NCBI GenBank assembly: GCA_016699405.1
Contig: CP064972.1
Coordinates: 4,805,501-4,869,500, forward strand
Direction: 5' to 3'
DNA: 64,000 bases
Source of the DNA: Holophagales bacterium
Lineage (GTDB): Bacteria; Acidobacteriota; Thermoanaerobaculia; Multivoradales; JAGPDF01
Under the pieces are notes generated by a model. That model was not told where the DNA came from. It worked only from the letters and a program-made list of their open reading frames with translations, and made no database searches. Shown piece after piece: positions 53,443-62,580 of the stretch. The translations under genes and the position numbers were made by a program. Position 1 is the first letter of the stretch. Every line of letters begins with the position of its first letter.

Positions 53443-55626
53443 CTACTGCCCGAGCTCGGCGAGCAGCGGCTTGGCCGCTTCGCCGTGGACCGTCTCCATC
53501 ACCCAGAGCAGGTAGCGCGCGTCGGCGCTCACGTTGCGCGCCACGTCGGGATTGAACCCGAAGTCGTTGGCGACGTTCTCCCAGACACGGTCGAAGTTCA
53601 CGCCGACGAGCTCTCCTCTGCCGTTGAGCACCGGACTTCCGGAGTTGCCGCCGGTCGTGTCGGCGTCGGCGAGGAAGGCCACCGGGACGTCGCCGAGCGC
53701 CGTGTCGGCCCAGCGGCTCGCCGGCGCGTTCGGCGCCGCCGCGAGCAGCGGTTGCGGTGCGGCGAACGGCTCGACGCCGGTCGACTTCGCCACCATGCCG
53801 GCCACCGTCGTGCGCGGTCGCATCCAGACCGCGTCGCGCGGCGAGTAGCCCTGGACGTGCGCGAAGCTGACGCGCAGGGTGCTGTTGGCGTCCGGCGCGA
53901 TCGGCTTGCCGGCGTGCGCCGCCACGGCTCGCATCCAGACCGGGCGCAGTCGCGCCACGGCGCCGCGGAAGCGGTCGTCCCGGTCCTTCTGCGCCCGGAG
54001 CTCGACGTCGAGCGCGAACGCCAGATCGAGCAGGGGATCCCGGCGCGCCCGGAGCTGCGCGGCGCTTTCGTCGAACATCTTGCTCCGCTCGGCGGCGTCG
54101 GCCACGCGGCTCCCGGCGAGCAGTGCGGTGGCGCGACCGGCCGGGTCGCCGCTGCCGGCGAGCAGCGCGTCGACCGGCGCGATCCGTTGGCCCGCCGGCA
54201 GCGTCGCGGCGCGCCGCAGCCAGTCGCCGAGCAACGCCGCGTCGGCACCGGCGTGCAGCTCGCTCTGGGCTTGTTCGAGTCGGTCGGCGATCCGCTGGCG
54301 GTTGCGCTCCATGTAGGCGGGCTCGCGTTCGAGGTCGGGCTTGGCCTTCTCCTCGGCCCAGCGGGCGAGCGTCAGCGCCAGACCGAGCGGCTGTCCCGCC
54401 TGACGCGCCGTCGAGAGCAGGAAGTCGCGGTCGAACCGCTCGGCCCGCTCGGCGAGCAGCGCGGCGAGCTCGGCGCGAGCCGCGACGGCCGCGCGATGGG
54501 CGGCGCCGTGCGGAGACGCGATCCACTCGAGGACTTCGCGATCGGCCGTCCGCTTCTTCTCGACGAGGTGGCCCCGGGCGATCCCGGCGAGCTGACCTCG
54601 CGAGTTCTTCTCGCTGTTGCCGAGCCCGCGGATCCGCTCGGCGAGCGCGATGCGCGAGGCGTCGTCGCGCGCCGCGAACGACTCGAGGGTGCGCAGCCAG
54701 CCGCCGAAGAGATCGACCCGCCGCGGATAGAAGAGCTCGGCGCGCTCGGCCATCTCCTCGGCGAGATAAGACCGGAAGGTCGTCCCGGGATAGCCGGCGA
54801 CCATGACGAAGTCGCCGTCGACGACACCGCGCCGGGCGAGGGGGTAGTAGTGCCGCGGCACCAACGGGACGTTCTTCTCGGAGGGGCGCGCCGGGCTCCC
54901 GTCCGGCGCCGCGTAGACGCGCAGCAACGAGAAGTCGCCGGTGTGACGCGGCCAGCTCCAGTTGTCGACCTCGCCGCCGTAGTCGCCGACGGCGCCCGGC
55001 GGTGCCCAGACGAGGCGCACGTCGGCGTACTCGACGTTCTCGAAGAGCACGTAGCGCACGCCGCCGTCGAAGGCCGCCACCTGGCAGCGCCGGTCGGGCT
55101 GGCGCTCGCACTCGGCCGTGAGCTCCTTCTGCTTGCGCTCGATCGCCCGGAACCGCGCCAGGTCGTCGGCGAGCCCGGCCGCGGACGCCTCGATCTCGGC
55201 GGTCACGTCGCGGGTGCGTGACGGCACCGTCGCCCGCATCCCCTTCGCCGGCAGCTCCTCGGCGCGCGTGGCGGCGAGGAAGCCGTGGGTGAGCAGATCG
55301 CGCTGCGGCGTCGAGTGCTCCTGGATCGCGCTCATCGCGCAGTGGTGGTTGGTGACGATCAGCCCGGCGCTCGACACGAACCCGGCCGAGCAGCCGTCGA
55401 TCTCGACGGTGGCGTCGAGCAGCCCGGCGCCGTCGCTCCCCCAGAGCGCCGCGGGAGCGATCTCGAGACCGAGCCCACGCAGCCAGGCCGGATCGAGGGC
55501 AAGCATCTGGTCGGGGGTCCACTTGCCTTCGATCGCCACGGCCGGCGGGGTGGACGAGACGAACGAGACGAGCGCGATGACGACGGCGAGCGCCGAGGGG
55601 AGGAAGGGTCGGGTCTGGGTTCCCAT
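53443..55626 (-). CDS. S46 family dipeptidyl peptidase (DPP7/DPP11 type)
   Basis: A 727-residue exported serine exopeptidase that removes dipeptides from N-termini. Signal peptide about 1-31. Catalytic His in IVTNHHCAMSAIQ, Asp region in DNWSWPRHTGDFSLLRVY, and Ser662 in GGNSGSPVLN. The family marker GKWTPDQM lies near the start. Eighteen residues after the Ser, FDRVWEN has Arg. In the family as I know it, Arg at this place (673 in P. gingivalis DPP11) goes with cutting after Asp or Glu, while Gly there (DPP7) goes with hydrophobic residues. A DPP11-like preference is therefore predicted. The gene is alone on its strand and closes the second peptidase cluster. Confidence 0.93.
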   Translation of the reverse strand: MGTQTRPFLPSALAVVIALVSFVSSTPPAVAIEGKWTPDQMLALDPAWLRGLGLEIAPAALWGSDGAGLLDATVEIDGCSAGFVSSAGLIVTNHHCAMSAIQEHSTPQRDLLTHGFLAATRAEELPAKGMRATVPSRTRDVTAEIEASAAGLADDLARFRAIERKQKELTAECERQPDRRCQVAAFDGGVRYVLFENVEYADVRLVWAPPGAVGDYGGEVDNWSWPRHTGDFSLLRVYAAPDGSPARPSEKNVPLVPRHYYPLARRGVVDGDFVMVAGYPGTTFRSYLAEEMAERAELFYPRRVDLFGGWLRTLESFAARDDASRIALAERIRGLGNSEKNSRGQLAGIARGHLVEKKRTADREVLEWIASPHGAAHRAAVAARAELAALLAERAERFDRDFLLSTARQAGQPLGLALTLARWAEEKAKPDLEREPAYMERNRQRIADRLEQAQSELHAGADAALLGDWLRRAATLPAGQRIAPVDALLAGSGDPAGRATALLAGSRVADAAERSKMFDESAAQLRARRDPLLDLAFALDVELRAQKDRDDRFRGAVARLRPVWMRAVAAHAGKPIAPDANSTLRVSFAHVQGYSPRDAVWMRPRTTVAGMVAKSTGVEPFAAPQPLLAAAPNAPASRWADTALGDVPVAFLADADTTGGNSGSPVLNGRGELVGVNFDRVWENVANDFGFNPDVARNVSADARYLLWVMETVHGEAAKPLLAELGQ

Positions 55627-55658
55627 GGGCCGGAGTCTAGCGACTCCGTGCCGAGGGT

Positions 55659-55943
55659 TCAGCCTTGCCGCGCCGGCGGGCGCAGGAGCTCGACGCGAAC
55701 GGTCACTTCGCCGTCCGGCAGGTCGAACGGCTTGACCACCTCGCGATGCGAGCTCGCCAGGAGCTGTTCGGCAAAGAGTGCCACTCTCTGATTGAGGCGC
55801 GGCCAGCCGAGATCGCCGAAGACCTGGCCCGCCGACCAGACGAGCAGTCGACGGCCGGTGTTCACGCCGGAGACGACGGTGGCCCGCGCCACGGCCTCGC
55901 CGTGGGCGAGCGAGTCGGCGAGCACCCGATCGAGGTCGGCCAT
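55659..55943 (-). CDS. small protein resembling the XdhC/CoxI N-terminal domain
   Basis: A 94-residue protein. DRVLADSLAHGEAVARATVVSG, RRLLVWSAGQVFGDLG, and RVALFAEQLLASSHREVV follow the order of the XdhC_CoxI domain (helix, strand, G-rich turn, helix), but the second Rossmann half of XdhC is absent and the usual GGGC turn is not conserved. XdhC helps load molybdenum cofactor into xanthine dehydrogenase; no such enzyme is encoded here, so the function may differ. ATG 55943 was chosen because the longer frame from 56006 begins with low-complexity codons. The gene is divergent from the helicase gene and lies 32 bases upstream of the S46 gene on the same strand. Confidence 0.55.
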   Translation of the reverse strand: MADLDRVLADSLAHGEAVARATVVSGVNTGRRLLVWSAGQVFGDLGWPRLNQRVALFAEQLLASSHREVVKPFDLPDGEVTVRVELLRPPARQG

Positions 55944-56031
55944 CGGCCGCAGCGTACCGCCGCCGTCCGGGGACGGCAACTGCCGTGAGGAGCCGGCTCG
56001 CGGCACCGGAGAGCGCTCACCGCACGCCGCT

Positions 56032-56037
56032 TATACT
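56032..56037 (+). promoter_or_regulatory. -10 box for a probably leaderless helicase gene
   Basis: TATACT followed by CCGCCC and then ATG 56044, a six-base gap. The spacing leaves no room for a ribosome site. Confidence 0.5.
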
Positions 56038-56043
56038 CCGCCC

Positions 56044-58503
56044 ATGCCGCCGCGCTTCGACGCCGAGCGTCGCACCGTCGAGCTCGCCGTCGCCGACCTG
56101 CTCGAGCCTGCCCTGCTGCGCAGCCTCGGGTTCGCCAACCGCGGCGGATTCGAGCGGATGTGGCTCGGCCAGGCGATCCACTCGCGCTATCAGGAAGAGG
56201 CGCTCGCCACCGACCCGACCTATCGCCGCGAAGTGCCGCTGCGCCTCAGCTTCGTCCACCGCGGCTGGGAGGTGACGCTCACCGGTCGTGCCGACGGCCT
56301 GCGCCGCGAGGCCGACGGCGTGCGCGTGGTCGAGGAGATCAAGTCCGTCCGCCGCGGCGGGCAGCTCTCGCAGGCGGCCCGCGACCTCTACGAGCGACAG
56401 GCGCGGCTCTACGCCTGGATGCTCTCGCGGCTCGAGCCTGTCGCGGACGGGAGCCCGGCGGCCGTCCATCCCGAGCTCGTCTTGATCGAGATCGGCGGCG
56501 AAGGCGTCGAGCGCGAGCGTCTCGACGCCGACCTGCCGACCCTCGAGATCGCCATCCACCGCCGGCTGGCCTCGCTGCTTCACGGCTTCGAGCGTCAGGA
56601 GCGCGAGCGCGCCGACCGGCGGGTCGCCGCGACCTCGCTCGCCTTCCCCTACCCGCTGGCGCGCCGCGGCCAGGAGGAGATCGTCGCCGCTGTCGAACAT
56701 GCCGTCGAACACGGCGAGCAGCTGCTGCTCGAGGCACCCACCGGCATCGGCAAGACGGTCGCCGCGCTCTTTCCCGTCCTCAAGCACGCGCTCGCCCACG
56801 ACCGCCGGGTCTTCGTGCTCACCGCCAAGACGTTGCAACAGCAGATGGCGCTGACCGTCCTCGGCCTGCTCAACGGCCAGCGCGCCTTCCATGCGCTGCA
56901 ACTCCGCGCCAAGGCCCGCATGTGCGCCAACGGCGAGGTGATCTGCCACGAGGAGTACTGTCCGTTCGCCCGCGACTACTACGCCAAGGCGATCAGCTCG
57001 GGCATCCTCCAGCGTCTGCTCGGCGACTGGGGCGAGTTGCTGCCCGACGAGGTCTTCGCCGCCGCGCGTGAGACCGAGGTCTGCCCGTTCGAGATCAGCC
57101 TCGAGCTCGCGCAGCTCTGCGAGGTCGTGGTCTGCGACTACAACTACGCCTTCGACCCGTGGGTCGCGCTCTCGTCGTTCGCCGAGGACGCGAGTCTTGC
57201 CGACACGATCCTGGTGATCGACGAGATTCACAACCTCGTCGACCGCGGCCGCGGGTATCTCAGCCCCGAGCTCGCCTCCGTCGAAGCGCGCGCCGCCGCC
57301 GAGGCGCTCTCGCTCGCCGGCGGCGAGCTGCCGCGAAGGCTCGCCGGGCTCTGCTCCGAGCTCGCCGACCTGATCGACCGCACGGTCGAAGGAGCGCTCG
57401 CTCTCGCCGGCGGCGGCGAGATGACGGCAGTCGAGGCACAGCTGCCCGAGGACGATCTGTGGGCCTGGCGCCCCGAGTTCGACGCCGCGTTCGTCGACTA
57501 CCTCGAGTACCAGCGCGAGACGCGCAGCTTCCGCGCCGAAGACCCCTTCGTGGCGTTGTACTTCAAGCTGCTGCGCTTCCTCGCCGGCCTGCTCGAGCGC
57601 GGTCCGGCGTTCGCCCACCTGGTCGAGCGGCGAGAGGGCAGCGGCGTGCTGCGCGTTCTCTGCAAGGACCCGAGCCGCCACCTCGGGGGCGTGCTGCGGC
57701 GCGCTCACGCGGTGATCGGCCTTTCGGCGACGATCTCGCCGCCGGAGTTCTACCGCGACCTGCTCGGCTTCGAGGCGGCACGCACCGCGACCTTGTCGCT
57801 GCCGAGCCCGTTCCCCACCGAGCACCGCCGTGTGGTGCTCGACGCCTCGGTTTCGACCGCCTATCGCGATCGCGCCGCCCAGGCGCGCACGCTCGCCGAA
57901 CGGCTCGCCGCGTTCGCCGATGCGGTGGACGGCAACTGCCTCGCCCTCTTTCCGAGTTTCCAGTACTTGCAAGACATCGCCGGCTTCCTTCGTCCGGCGC
58001 ACAAACGCGTGCTGCTGCAACAGCGTGGAGACGGCGAGCGGCAGCGCGAGGCCCTGCTCGACGCCTTGCGCACCGCCCTGCTCGGCGACGTGCTGCTGCT
58101 CGCCGTCGCCGGCGGCGTCTTCGCCGAAGGGGTCGACTATCCTGGCGACATGCTGCGCGCGGTGGCGGTGATCGGCCCCTGCCTGCCCGTGCCGACGGTC
58201 GAGACGCGGCTCCTGCAGAGCTACTACGAAGAGCGCTTCGAACGCGGCTTCGAGTACGCCTTCGTCGTCCCGGGGATGACGCGGGTCGTCCAGGCGGCCG
58301 GCCGTCTGATCCGCTCACCGGAAGACCGCGGGGTGATCGCTCTCTTCGATCGACGATTCCTGCAGCGGCCTTACCGCGACCGCCTCCCTGCGGATTGGAT
58401 GCCCGAGGAGGGACTGTCCTCGCTCGTCGGCGACCCGGCACGGGCAGCCGTCGAGTTCTTTCGTCTCGGCGTCGGCCGGACGGGCGGCACGTCCTCGCGC
58501 TGA
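56044..58503 (+). CDS. DinG/XPD-type helicase with N-terminal nuclease-like domain
   Basis: An 819-residue superfamily 2 DNA helicase. The first 180 residues look like a PD-(D/E)xK nuclease domain: WLGQAIHSRYQEEAL, TGRADGLRREADGVRVVEEIKSVRRGG (Asp, then ExK), and a following QARLYAWML helix. The helicase core has Walker A EAPTGIGKT (230-238) and DEIH (393-396) as the DEAH box. Four Cys in MCANGEVICHEEYC and TEVCPF are placed as in the iron-sulfur cluster of XPD/DinG. Motifs V-VI include GGVFAEGVDYPGD and QAAGRLIRSPEDRG. The ATG lies six bases after a TATACT box. It would act in DNA repair or in unwinding R-loops and flaps; nuclease activity is predicted, not shown. Confidence 0.88.
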   Translation: MPPRFDAERRTVELAVADLLEPALLRSLGFANRGGFERMWLGQAIHSRYQEEALATDPTYRREVPLRLSFVHRGWEVTLTGRADGLRREADGVRVVEEIKSVRRGGQLSQAARDLYERQARLYAWMLSRLEPVADGSPAAVHPELVLIEIGGEGVERERLDADLPTLEIAIHRRLASLLHGFERQERERADRRVAATSLAFPYPLARRGQEEIVAAVEHAVEHGEQLLLEAPTGIGKTVAALFPVLKHALAHDRRVFVLTAKTLQQQMALTVLGLLNGQRAFHALQLRAKARMCANGEVICHEEYCPFARDYYAKAISSGILQRLLGDWGELLPDEVFAAARETEVCPFEISLELAQLCEVVVCDYNYAFDPWVALSSFAEDASLADTILVIDEIHNLVDRGRGYLSPELASVEARAAAEALSLAGGELPRRLAGLCSELADLIDRTVEGALALAGGGEMTAVEAQLPEDDLWAWRPEFDAAFVDYLEYQRETRSFRAEDPFVALYFKLLRFLAGLLERGPAFAHLVERREGSGVLRVLCKDPSRHLGGVLRRAHAVIGLSATISPPEFYRDLLGFEAARTATLSLPSPFPTEHRRVVLDASVSTAYRDRAAQARTLAERLAAFADAVDGNCLALFPSFQYLQDIAGFLRPAHKRVLLQQRGDGERQREALLDALRTALLGDVLLLAVAGGVFAEGVDYPGDMLRAVAVIGPCLPVPTVETRLLQSYYEERFERGFEYAFVVPGMTRVVQAAGRLIRSPEDRGVIALFDRRFLQRPYRDRLPADWMPEEGLSSLVGDPARAAVEFFRLGVGRTGGTSSR

Positions 58504-58561
58504 GCTCAGCGCCTGGGGGTCCGAGCCGCCGCTGGACACGGCGCCGACGCCCAGCGCCAGG

Positions 58562-61500
58562 TTGTACGATGAGCCTCTCGCTCTGCCGCGAATCCCCTTG
58601 AACCCGCTCGCCGACCTCCGCCGCCCGCGCCTCTCGGCCGCGCTGCGTCGGATCGGCGGGGCGCTCGCCCTCGCGCTGACCGCCGACGCCCAGGGCGGGC
58701 CGCTCGGCGGCCCGGCGGCCGAGCCGCCGGGGATGGCCGCCGAACCGTTGGTTCGCCACTGGACCGTCAGCCAGGGTCTGCCGCAGATGAGCGTAACCGC
58801 GATCCTCCAGGGGCAAGACCGGCAGCTGTGGATGGGGACCTTCGGTGGGCTCACCAGCTTCGACGGCACCAGCTTCCAGACCTACGACATCGCGTCGCTG
58901 CCCGGGCTGGTCTCGAATCGGATCATCGCTCTCTCCGGCGATGGTGGTGACGGCCTCTGGCTCGCCACCCAGGCTGGCCACCTGATGCACTTTCACCAGG
59001 GAACGGTTCTCGAGACGATCGCCCCACCCGCGGCCAACCTCGAGCTCGTCGGCATGATCCGCGACCAGGAGGGCGCCTTCTGGCTGCGCGAGCGGCGGGG
59101 CGGGCTGCTGCGCTGGGTCGCTGGCCGCTGGGAGCGTCTCGCCCCGAGCGACGACCTGGAGCGCGACCGGCGGAGCTGGGAATGGGGAGGCGCCATCGTG
59201 CGCGACCTGGCGCTCGCCGGCGACGGCGAGGTCTGGGCCCGGTTCCCCGGGGGACTCGCTCGCTACAGCAGGACCGGGGCGCTCCTCGCCAGCCTGGCCA
59301 GCCCGTCGCCGATCTCCTGGATCTCCCCGGCCTTGGACGGTCAGCTCTGGGTCGGCCTCTTCGACGGCCTCGCCAGGGTCTCGCACGGCCGCATCGAGCG
59401 GGTCGACGTCACCTCCCCGCTGGGCGGCCCGGTGAGAGCGATCCTCGCCGCCGCCGGGCAGCCGTTGCTCGTCGTCGTCGACGCCCAGTTGATGGCCCTG
59501 GAGCCGGAGTCGGCCGCCGCCCCGCTCCGCCTTCGCGTCGCCTGGTCGGTGCCGCTGGAGGACCGTCATGCCCTTCGTGACCTCGCCCTCGACGACGAAG
59601 GCAATCTCTGGATCGGGACGGACGGCGGCGGTCTGATCCGGTTCTCGCACAGCCGGCTGGAGCGGCCGCAGTCGAGCAATCTCCGGCGCTCCGTCGTCGC
59701 CATGGCGCCCGACGGACGCGGTGGTGCCCTGGTGGCCATCGCCTGCGACGGTCTCGTGCGGCTCACCGCCGGCGGGGAGCGCGCCGCCGATCTGCCGCCC
59801 TTGCCGATCGAAAGCCCAGCCGAGAGCTGTGTGACCTCGCTGTTGCGCGACCGCCTCGGCCGCACGTGGATCGGCGCCGGGCGCTCCCTCTGGCGCATGG
59901 ACGTCGATCAGCGACGCATCGAACGCACGGGAATCGAGCTCGTCGGCGGTCGCGCCGGACCGATGGCGGAGGATGCCCAGGGGATCTGGGCGAGCAGCGA
60001 GAACGGAGTGCTCCTCCACCTGAACGATCGCGGCGAGGTGCGCGACGAGATCCGGCTCTCGGCCAAGGTCTACTGTCTCCGCCTGGCCCCCGACGGCGAC
60101 CTGTGGGTGGGATCGCGCGGGGCCATCTATCGACTGCGCCAGGGCCGGGCGGAGCCTCTCCCGGGCGACCTCGACCTCCGCCAGGCGGACGTCCGCGACC
60201 TGCTCTTCGAGGGACCCGATCGCCTCTGGATCGGCACTTACGGGCGCGGCCTCGGCTACTGGAACGGCTCGCAGGCCCACTGGATCACCACGGCCGAAGG
60301 GCTTCCGGACAATTCGATCTCGCGCGTCCTGGTCGACCGGGAGCGATGGATCTGGACGCTGACCAACTCCGGGCTGGCGGTCGCCGATCGCTCGCGCCTG
60401 CTCACCACCGCACGCGGCGAGGCCAACCACGGCGACTTCGTCGTCTTCGGCGCCGAGGACGGAATGCCGGAGGGGAACTTCGGAAGCCCCGCCGGATTCG
60501 CCGACCCGGCCACCGACCGGCTCTGGTTCGGCACCATCGACGGGCCGGTGCGAATCGACGCCGCAGGGTTCCCGTTCCGGCAGAGGGTCTTCCCGGCAGC
60601 GGTGCGCACGGCGCTCGGCGACGGCGAGCCCCTCGCGCTCGGCGACTCGATCGTCGTGCCGCCGTCCGTCTCGCGACTCGAGGTTCGCTTCCGCCTGCCG
60701 AGCTTCACCGCCCCCGAGCGACTTCGGCTGCGCTACCGGATGCGCGACGTCGACGTCGGCTGGGTCGAGCCACTCGCGCCTCGCGCTCACTACACCAACC
60801 TGCCGCCGGGACGACACCGGCTCGAGGTGCTCGCCCGCAACGAGGACGGCGTCTGGTCGACGGAACCCCTGGTCGTCCCGGTCGAGGTCGTTCCGTCCTG
60901 GACCCGACGCACGGCGCTGAGGGTCTTCGCCGCGATCGCGGCGGTGGTCCTGCTGCTCCTCGCCCACCGCCTGCGGGTGCGCGCCGGCGAGCGCCGCGCG
61001 AACCGACTGATCGCCGAGGTCGAGGCGCGACGGGCCGCGGAAGCCGAGACCGACGACCTGCGCCATCGCATCGAGCACGTCGAGCGCATCTCGGTGGCGG
61101 GAGAGCTCGCCGCCGCCCTGGCCCACGAGGTCCGGCAGCCGCTCTCGGCGATCACCAGCGCCGCCGGCGCCGCCCAGCTCTACCTCAAAAGCGGCCCCTC
61201 CCACGCGGCGGAGGTCGACTCCCTGCTCGGCGAGGTGATCAACCAGAGCCTGCGGGCGTCGGCGGTGCTCAAGGGCATCCGCGAGTTCCTCACGCGAGAC
61301 GAGCCGCAGCGCGCCGCTCTCGATCTGAGCGAGCTCGCCTCGACGCTCTTCCCGATGCTCAAGCGCGAGCTGGTGGCTCGCGGCATCGAGTCCCGCCTCG
61401 ATCTCGCACGCCATCTCCCGCCGGTCGTCGCCGACCCGGTCGACCTCCAGCAGGTGCTCGTCAACCTGATCCTCAACGCCTGCGACGCCCTTGCCGGGCG

Positions 61501-61774
61501 CCCCGGCCTACGCGAGGTCGAGATCGCCAGTTTCGCCGATCCGGCCGGCGTCCACCTGCGGGTTCGCGACAGCGGCCCCGGCGTTCCTCCCTCGGTGGCC
61601 AGCCGCCTGTTTCATTCGTTCGTCACCTCCAAGCCGGGGAGCATGGGGATCGGACTCGCCATCTGTCGCACGCTCCTCGCTCGCCACGGTGGCAAAATCG
61701 AACTCGAGCCCACGGCGACCGGCGCGTCCTTCCTGCTGACACTGCCAGCCGCCAATCCTGGGGGACCGGAATGA
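58562..61774 (+). CDS. Reg_prop (hybrid-like) sensor histidine kinase
   Basis: A 1070-residue membrane sensor kinase. After a short signal come Reg_prop propeller repeats (LWMGTFGGLTSFDG, LWIGTDGGGLIRF, LWIGTYGRGLGYW), a Y_Y_Y domain (about 680-780), one transmembrane helix (LRVFAAIAAVVLLLLAHRL), and a coiled coil. The kinase core has its H-box as AAALAHEVRQPLSAI (His855 by this numbering), and the ATPase part shows NLILNACDAL, RDSGPGVP and GIGLAICRTLLARHGG. The NtrB/FixL-like core fits the FixJ-like regulator encoded next (ATGA overlap). The start is uncertain: TTG 58562 opens the frame, but TACGAT at 58565 may be a -10 box, in which case TTG 58598 is the better start. Confidence 0.88.
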   Translation: MYDEPLALPRIPLNPLADLRRPRLSAALRRIGGALALALTADAQGGPLGGPAAEPPGMAAEPLVRHWTVSQGLPQMSVTAILQGQDRQLWMGTFGGLTSFDGTSFQTYDIASLPGLVSNRIIALSGDGGDGLWLATQAGHLMHFHQGTVLETIAPPAANLELVGMIRDQEGAFWLRERRGGLLRWVAGRWERLAPSDDLERDRRSWEWGGAIVRDLALAGDGEVWARFPGGLARYSRTGALLASLASPSPISWISPALDGQLWVGLFDGLARVSHGRIERVDVTSPLGGPVRAILAAAGQPLLVVVDAQLMALEPESAAAPLRLRVAWSVPLEDRHALRDLALDDEGNLWIGTDGGGLIRFSHSRLERPQSSNLRRSVVAMAPDGRGGALVAIACDGLVRLTAGGERAADLPPLPIESPAESCVTSLLRDRLGRTWIGAGRSLWRMDVDQRRIERTGIELVGGRAGPMAEDAQGIWASSENGVLLHLNDRGEVRDEIRLSAKVYCLRLAPDGDLWVGSRGAIYRLRQGRAEPLPGDLDLRQADVRDLLFEGPDRLWIGTYGRGLGYWNGSQAHWITTAEGLPDNSISRVLVDRERWIWTLTNSGLAVADRSRLLTTARGEANHGDFVVFGAEDGMPEGNFGSPAGFADPATDRLWFGTIDGPVRIDAAGFPFRQRVFPAAVRTALGDGEPLALGDSIVVPPSVSRLEVRFRLPSFTAPERLRLRYRMRDVDVGWVEPLAPRAHYTNLPPGRHRLEVLARNEDGVWSTEPLVVPVEVVPSWTRRTALRVFAAIAAVVLLLLAHRLRVRAGERRANRLIAEVEARRAAEAETDDLRHRIEHVERISVAGELAAALAHEVRQPLSAITSAAGAAQLYLKSGPSHAAEVDSLLGEVINQSLRASAVLKGIREFLTRDEPQRAALDLSELASTLFPMLKRELVARGIESRLDLARHLPPVVADPVDLQQVLVNLILNACDALAGRPGLREVEIASFADPAGVHLRVRDSGPGVPPSVASRLFHSFVTSKPGSMGIGLAICRTLLARHGGKIELEPTATGASFLLTLPAANPGGPE

Positions 61775-62421
61775 CCGAGACGAGCGAGGCAGGTCGCGAG
61801 ACGGTTCTCGTCGTCGACGACGACGACGACGCGCGCCGCATCCTCGAAATCCTGCTGCGCGCCAGTGGGTATCACGCGGTCGGATTCCCGTCGGCCGAAG
61901 CGTTCCTGGCCAGCGCCTACTCGCACCATCCAGCTTGCATGGTGCTCGACATGAACATGCCCGGGTTGAGCGGCGCCGAGCTCCAGGACCTCGCCGCCCG
62001 CCGCGGCATCCGACTCGCCATCGTCTTTCTCACCGCCTTCGGCGACATCGCGCTCGGCGTCAACGCGATGAAGAAGGGCGCCGTCGACTTCCTCGAGAAG
62101 CCCGCCCGGCCCGACGTCCTGCTCGCCGCCGTCCGGCAAGGGCTCGAGACGATCCGCGAGAGCCTCGCCGAGAGTCGCGAGCGCGAGGCCTGGACCTCCC
62201 GCGTCGCGCGGCTGACCGAACGCGAGCGGACGGTGCTGCGCGAGGTCCTCGACGGGCGCCTGAACAAGCAGGTCGCCTCGCGGCTCGGCCTCGCCGAGCG
62301 GACCGTCAAGCACCATCGGGCCAATGCGATGGCCAAGCTGGAAGCGGCGTCCGTCGCCGAAGTCGCCCGGTTGGTCGAGCGCTTCGGTGCCCTCGACGCC
62401 GGCGGCACACCCACACCCTAG
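61771..62421 (+). CDS. FixJ-like response regulator (receiver plus LuxR-type HTH)
   Basis: A 216-residue regulator. The receiver domain (10-125) has acidic residues DDDDD at 16-20, phospho-acceptor Asp60 in MVLDMNMPG, Thr in FLTAFGD, and Lys in EKPARPD. The LuxR/FixJ DNA-binding domain (about 145-205) reads LTERERTVLREVLDGRLNKQVASRLGLAERTVKHHRAN in sequence, with the last part being the recognition helix. It should be phosphorylated by the Reg_prop kinase, whose stop codon overlaps this ATG. Targets are unknown. The tail ends in a Gly/Thr/Pro-rich stretch. No further gene belongs to the unit; 160 bases of intergenic DNA with a promoter follow. Confidence 0.93.
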   Translation: MTETSEAGRETVLVVDDDDDARRILEILLRASGYHAVGFPSAEAFLASAYSHHPACMVLDMNMPGLSGAELQDLAARRGIRLAIVFLTAFGDIALGVNAMKKGAVDFLEKPARPDVLLAAVRQGLETIRESLAESREREAWTSRVARLTERERTVLREVLDGRLNKQVASRLGLAERTVKHHRANAMAKLEAASVAEVARLVERFGALDAGGTPTP

Positions 62422-62519
62422 ACAGAATTCTTCACTTCCGCTTCGCCGGACCGCGAGGCGCGACGGCACGGCCACCGCCCGCCGCGCCCGAGCCACGCTC
62501 TCATTGCACCAAAGGGCGA

Positions 62520-62548
62520 TTGGCCGAATCGGTTTTCGCCTCTAAATT
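62520..62548 (+). promoter_or_regulatory. sigma70-type promoter upstream of the DUF4388-GTPase unit
   Basis: TTGGCC at 62520-62525, a 17-base spacer, and TAAATT at 62543-62548, in a locally AT-richer patch. The transcript would start about 25 bases before ATG 62581. It is the best -35/-10 pair I found in the window. Confidence 0.45.
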
Positions 62549-62580
62549 GCGCTCCGGCACCACCTGGAACCGATTGCAGG

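Noticed and set aside
57563..61414. 1283-codon open frame antisense to the helicase end and the histidine kinase
   Set aside because: Low-complexity shadow of genes with clear catalytic motifs on the plus strand.
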